Shown here in pieces: positions 15,322 to 15,369 of a stretch of DNA of 15,369 nt. Numbering within the stretch: the stretch's first letter is position 1; each line of letters begins with the position of its first letter. Below the pieces are notes generated by a model, which was not told the DNA's origin, made no database searches, and saw nothing but the letters and a program-made list of their open reading frames with translations. Origin of the DNA: Gemmatimonadales bacterium UBA2989 (GTDB lineage Bacteria > Gemmatimonadota > Gemmatimonadetes > Longimicrobiales > Gaopeijiaceae). The DNA lies in NCBI GenBank assembly GCA_002346625.1, contig DEAF01000022.1, positions 1 through 15,369 of the forward strand, written 5' to 3'. Both the position numbers and the translations under genes were made by a program.

Positions 15322-15369
15322 AATATCCTGACCATAACTGGAAGGTTGATCATCTTTGATTTATAGGAA

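Noticed and set aside
1..15369. Mobile element, prophage, defence island or CRISPR content
   Set aside because: No transposase, integrase, att-like repeats, spaced repeats or tRNA were seen. AddAB here looks like a housekeeping repair pair.

Overview
The window reads as ordinary bacterial chromosome with moderately AT-rich coding DNA. Genes are tightly packed, most have readable Shine-Dalgarno (SD) sequences, and there is one good sigma-70-like promoter. I see no insertion sequence, integrase, CRISPR array, tRNA or rRNA. The taxon cannot be fixed from the sequence alone. The secreted M14 peptidase subtype, the LDH-like malate dehydrogenase, the GSI-alpha-like glutamine synthetase and AddAB (not RecBCD) would fit a Gemmatimonadota- or Bacteroidota-like lineage. 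That is a weak inference.

Layout, left to right. (1) 1-950, minus: 5' part of a secreted M14 zinc carboxypeptidase running off the left edge. (2) 951-1117: divergent intergenic gap. (3) 1118-7176, plus: a two-gene addB-addA unit with an ATGA stop/start overlap, encoding a double-strand-break processing helicase-nuclease. (4) 7261-8490, plus: a CNNM/CBS/CorC membrane protein. It converges on (5) 8567-9637, minus: an MscS-family mechanosensitive channel. (6) 9638-9983: a 346-base divergent region with the most interesting signal of the window. It holds a near-consensus promoter, two hairpins with mutually exclusive pairing, and a strong intrinsic terminator, all before the start of glnA. (7) 9984-11402, plus: glutamine synthetase. 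(8) 11409-11472: a very long hairpin that serves as a bidirectional terminator. (9) 11517-15321, minus: mdh, gltA (citrate synthase), an MBL-fold hydrolase and lspA, all in one direction and probably partly co-transcribed.

How the genes fit together: mdh and gltA catalyse consecutive TCA-cycle steps (malate to oxaloacetate to citrate). glnA assimilates ammonia on carbon that comes from the cycle, via 2-oxoglutarate and glutamate. addA/addB are DNA repair. The CNNM protein, MscS, LspA and the carboxypeptidase belong to the cell envelope. Nothing forms an obvious new multi-gene system. The best candidate for something undescribed is the structured, terminator-containing leader RNA in front of glnA. 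I re-assign two starts from SD and overlap evidence (addA to 3991, glnA to 9984) and flag lspA as ambiguous.
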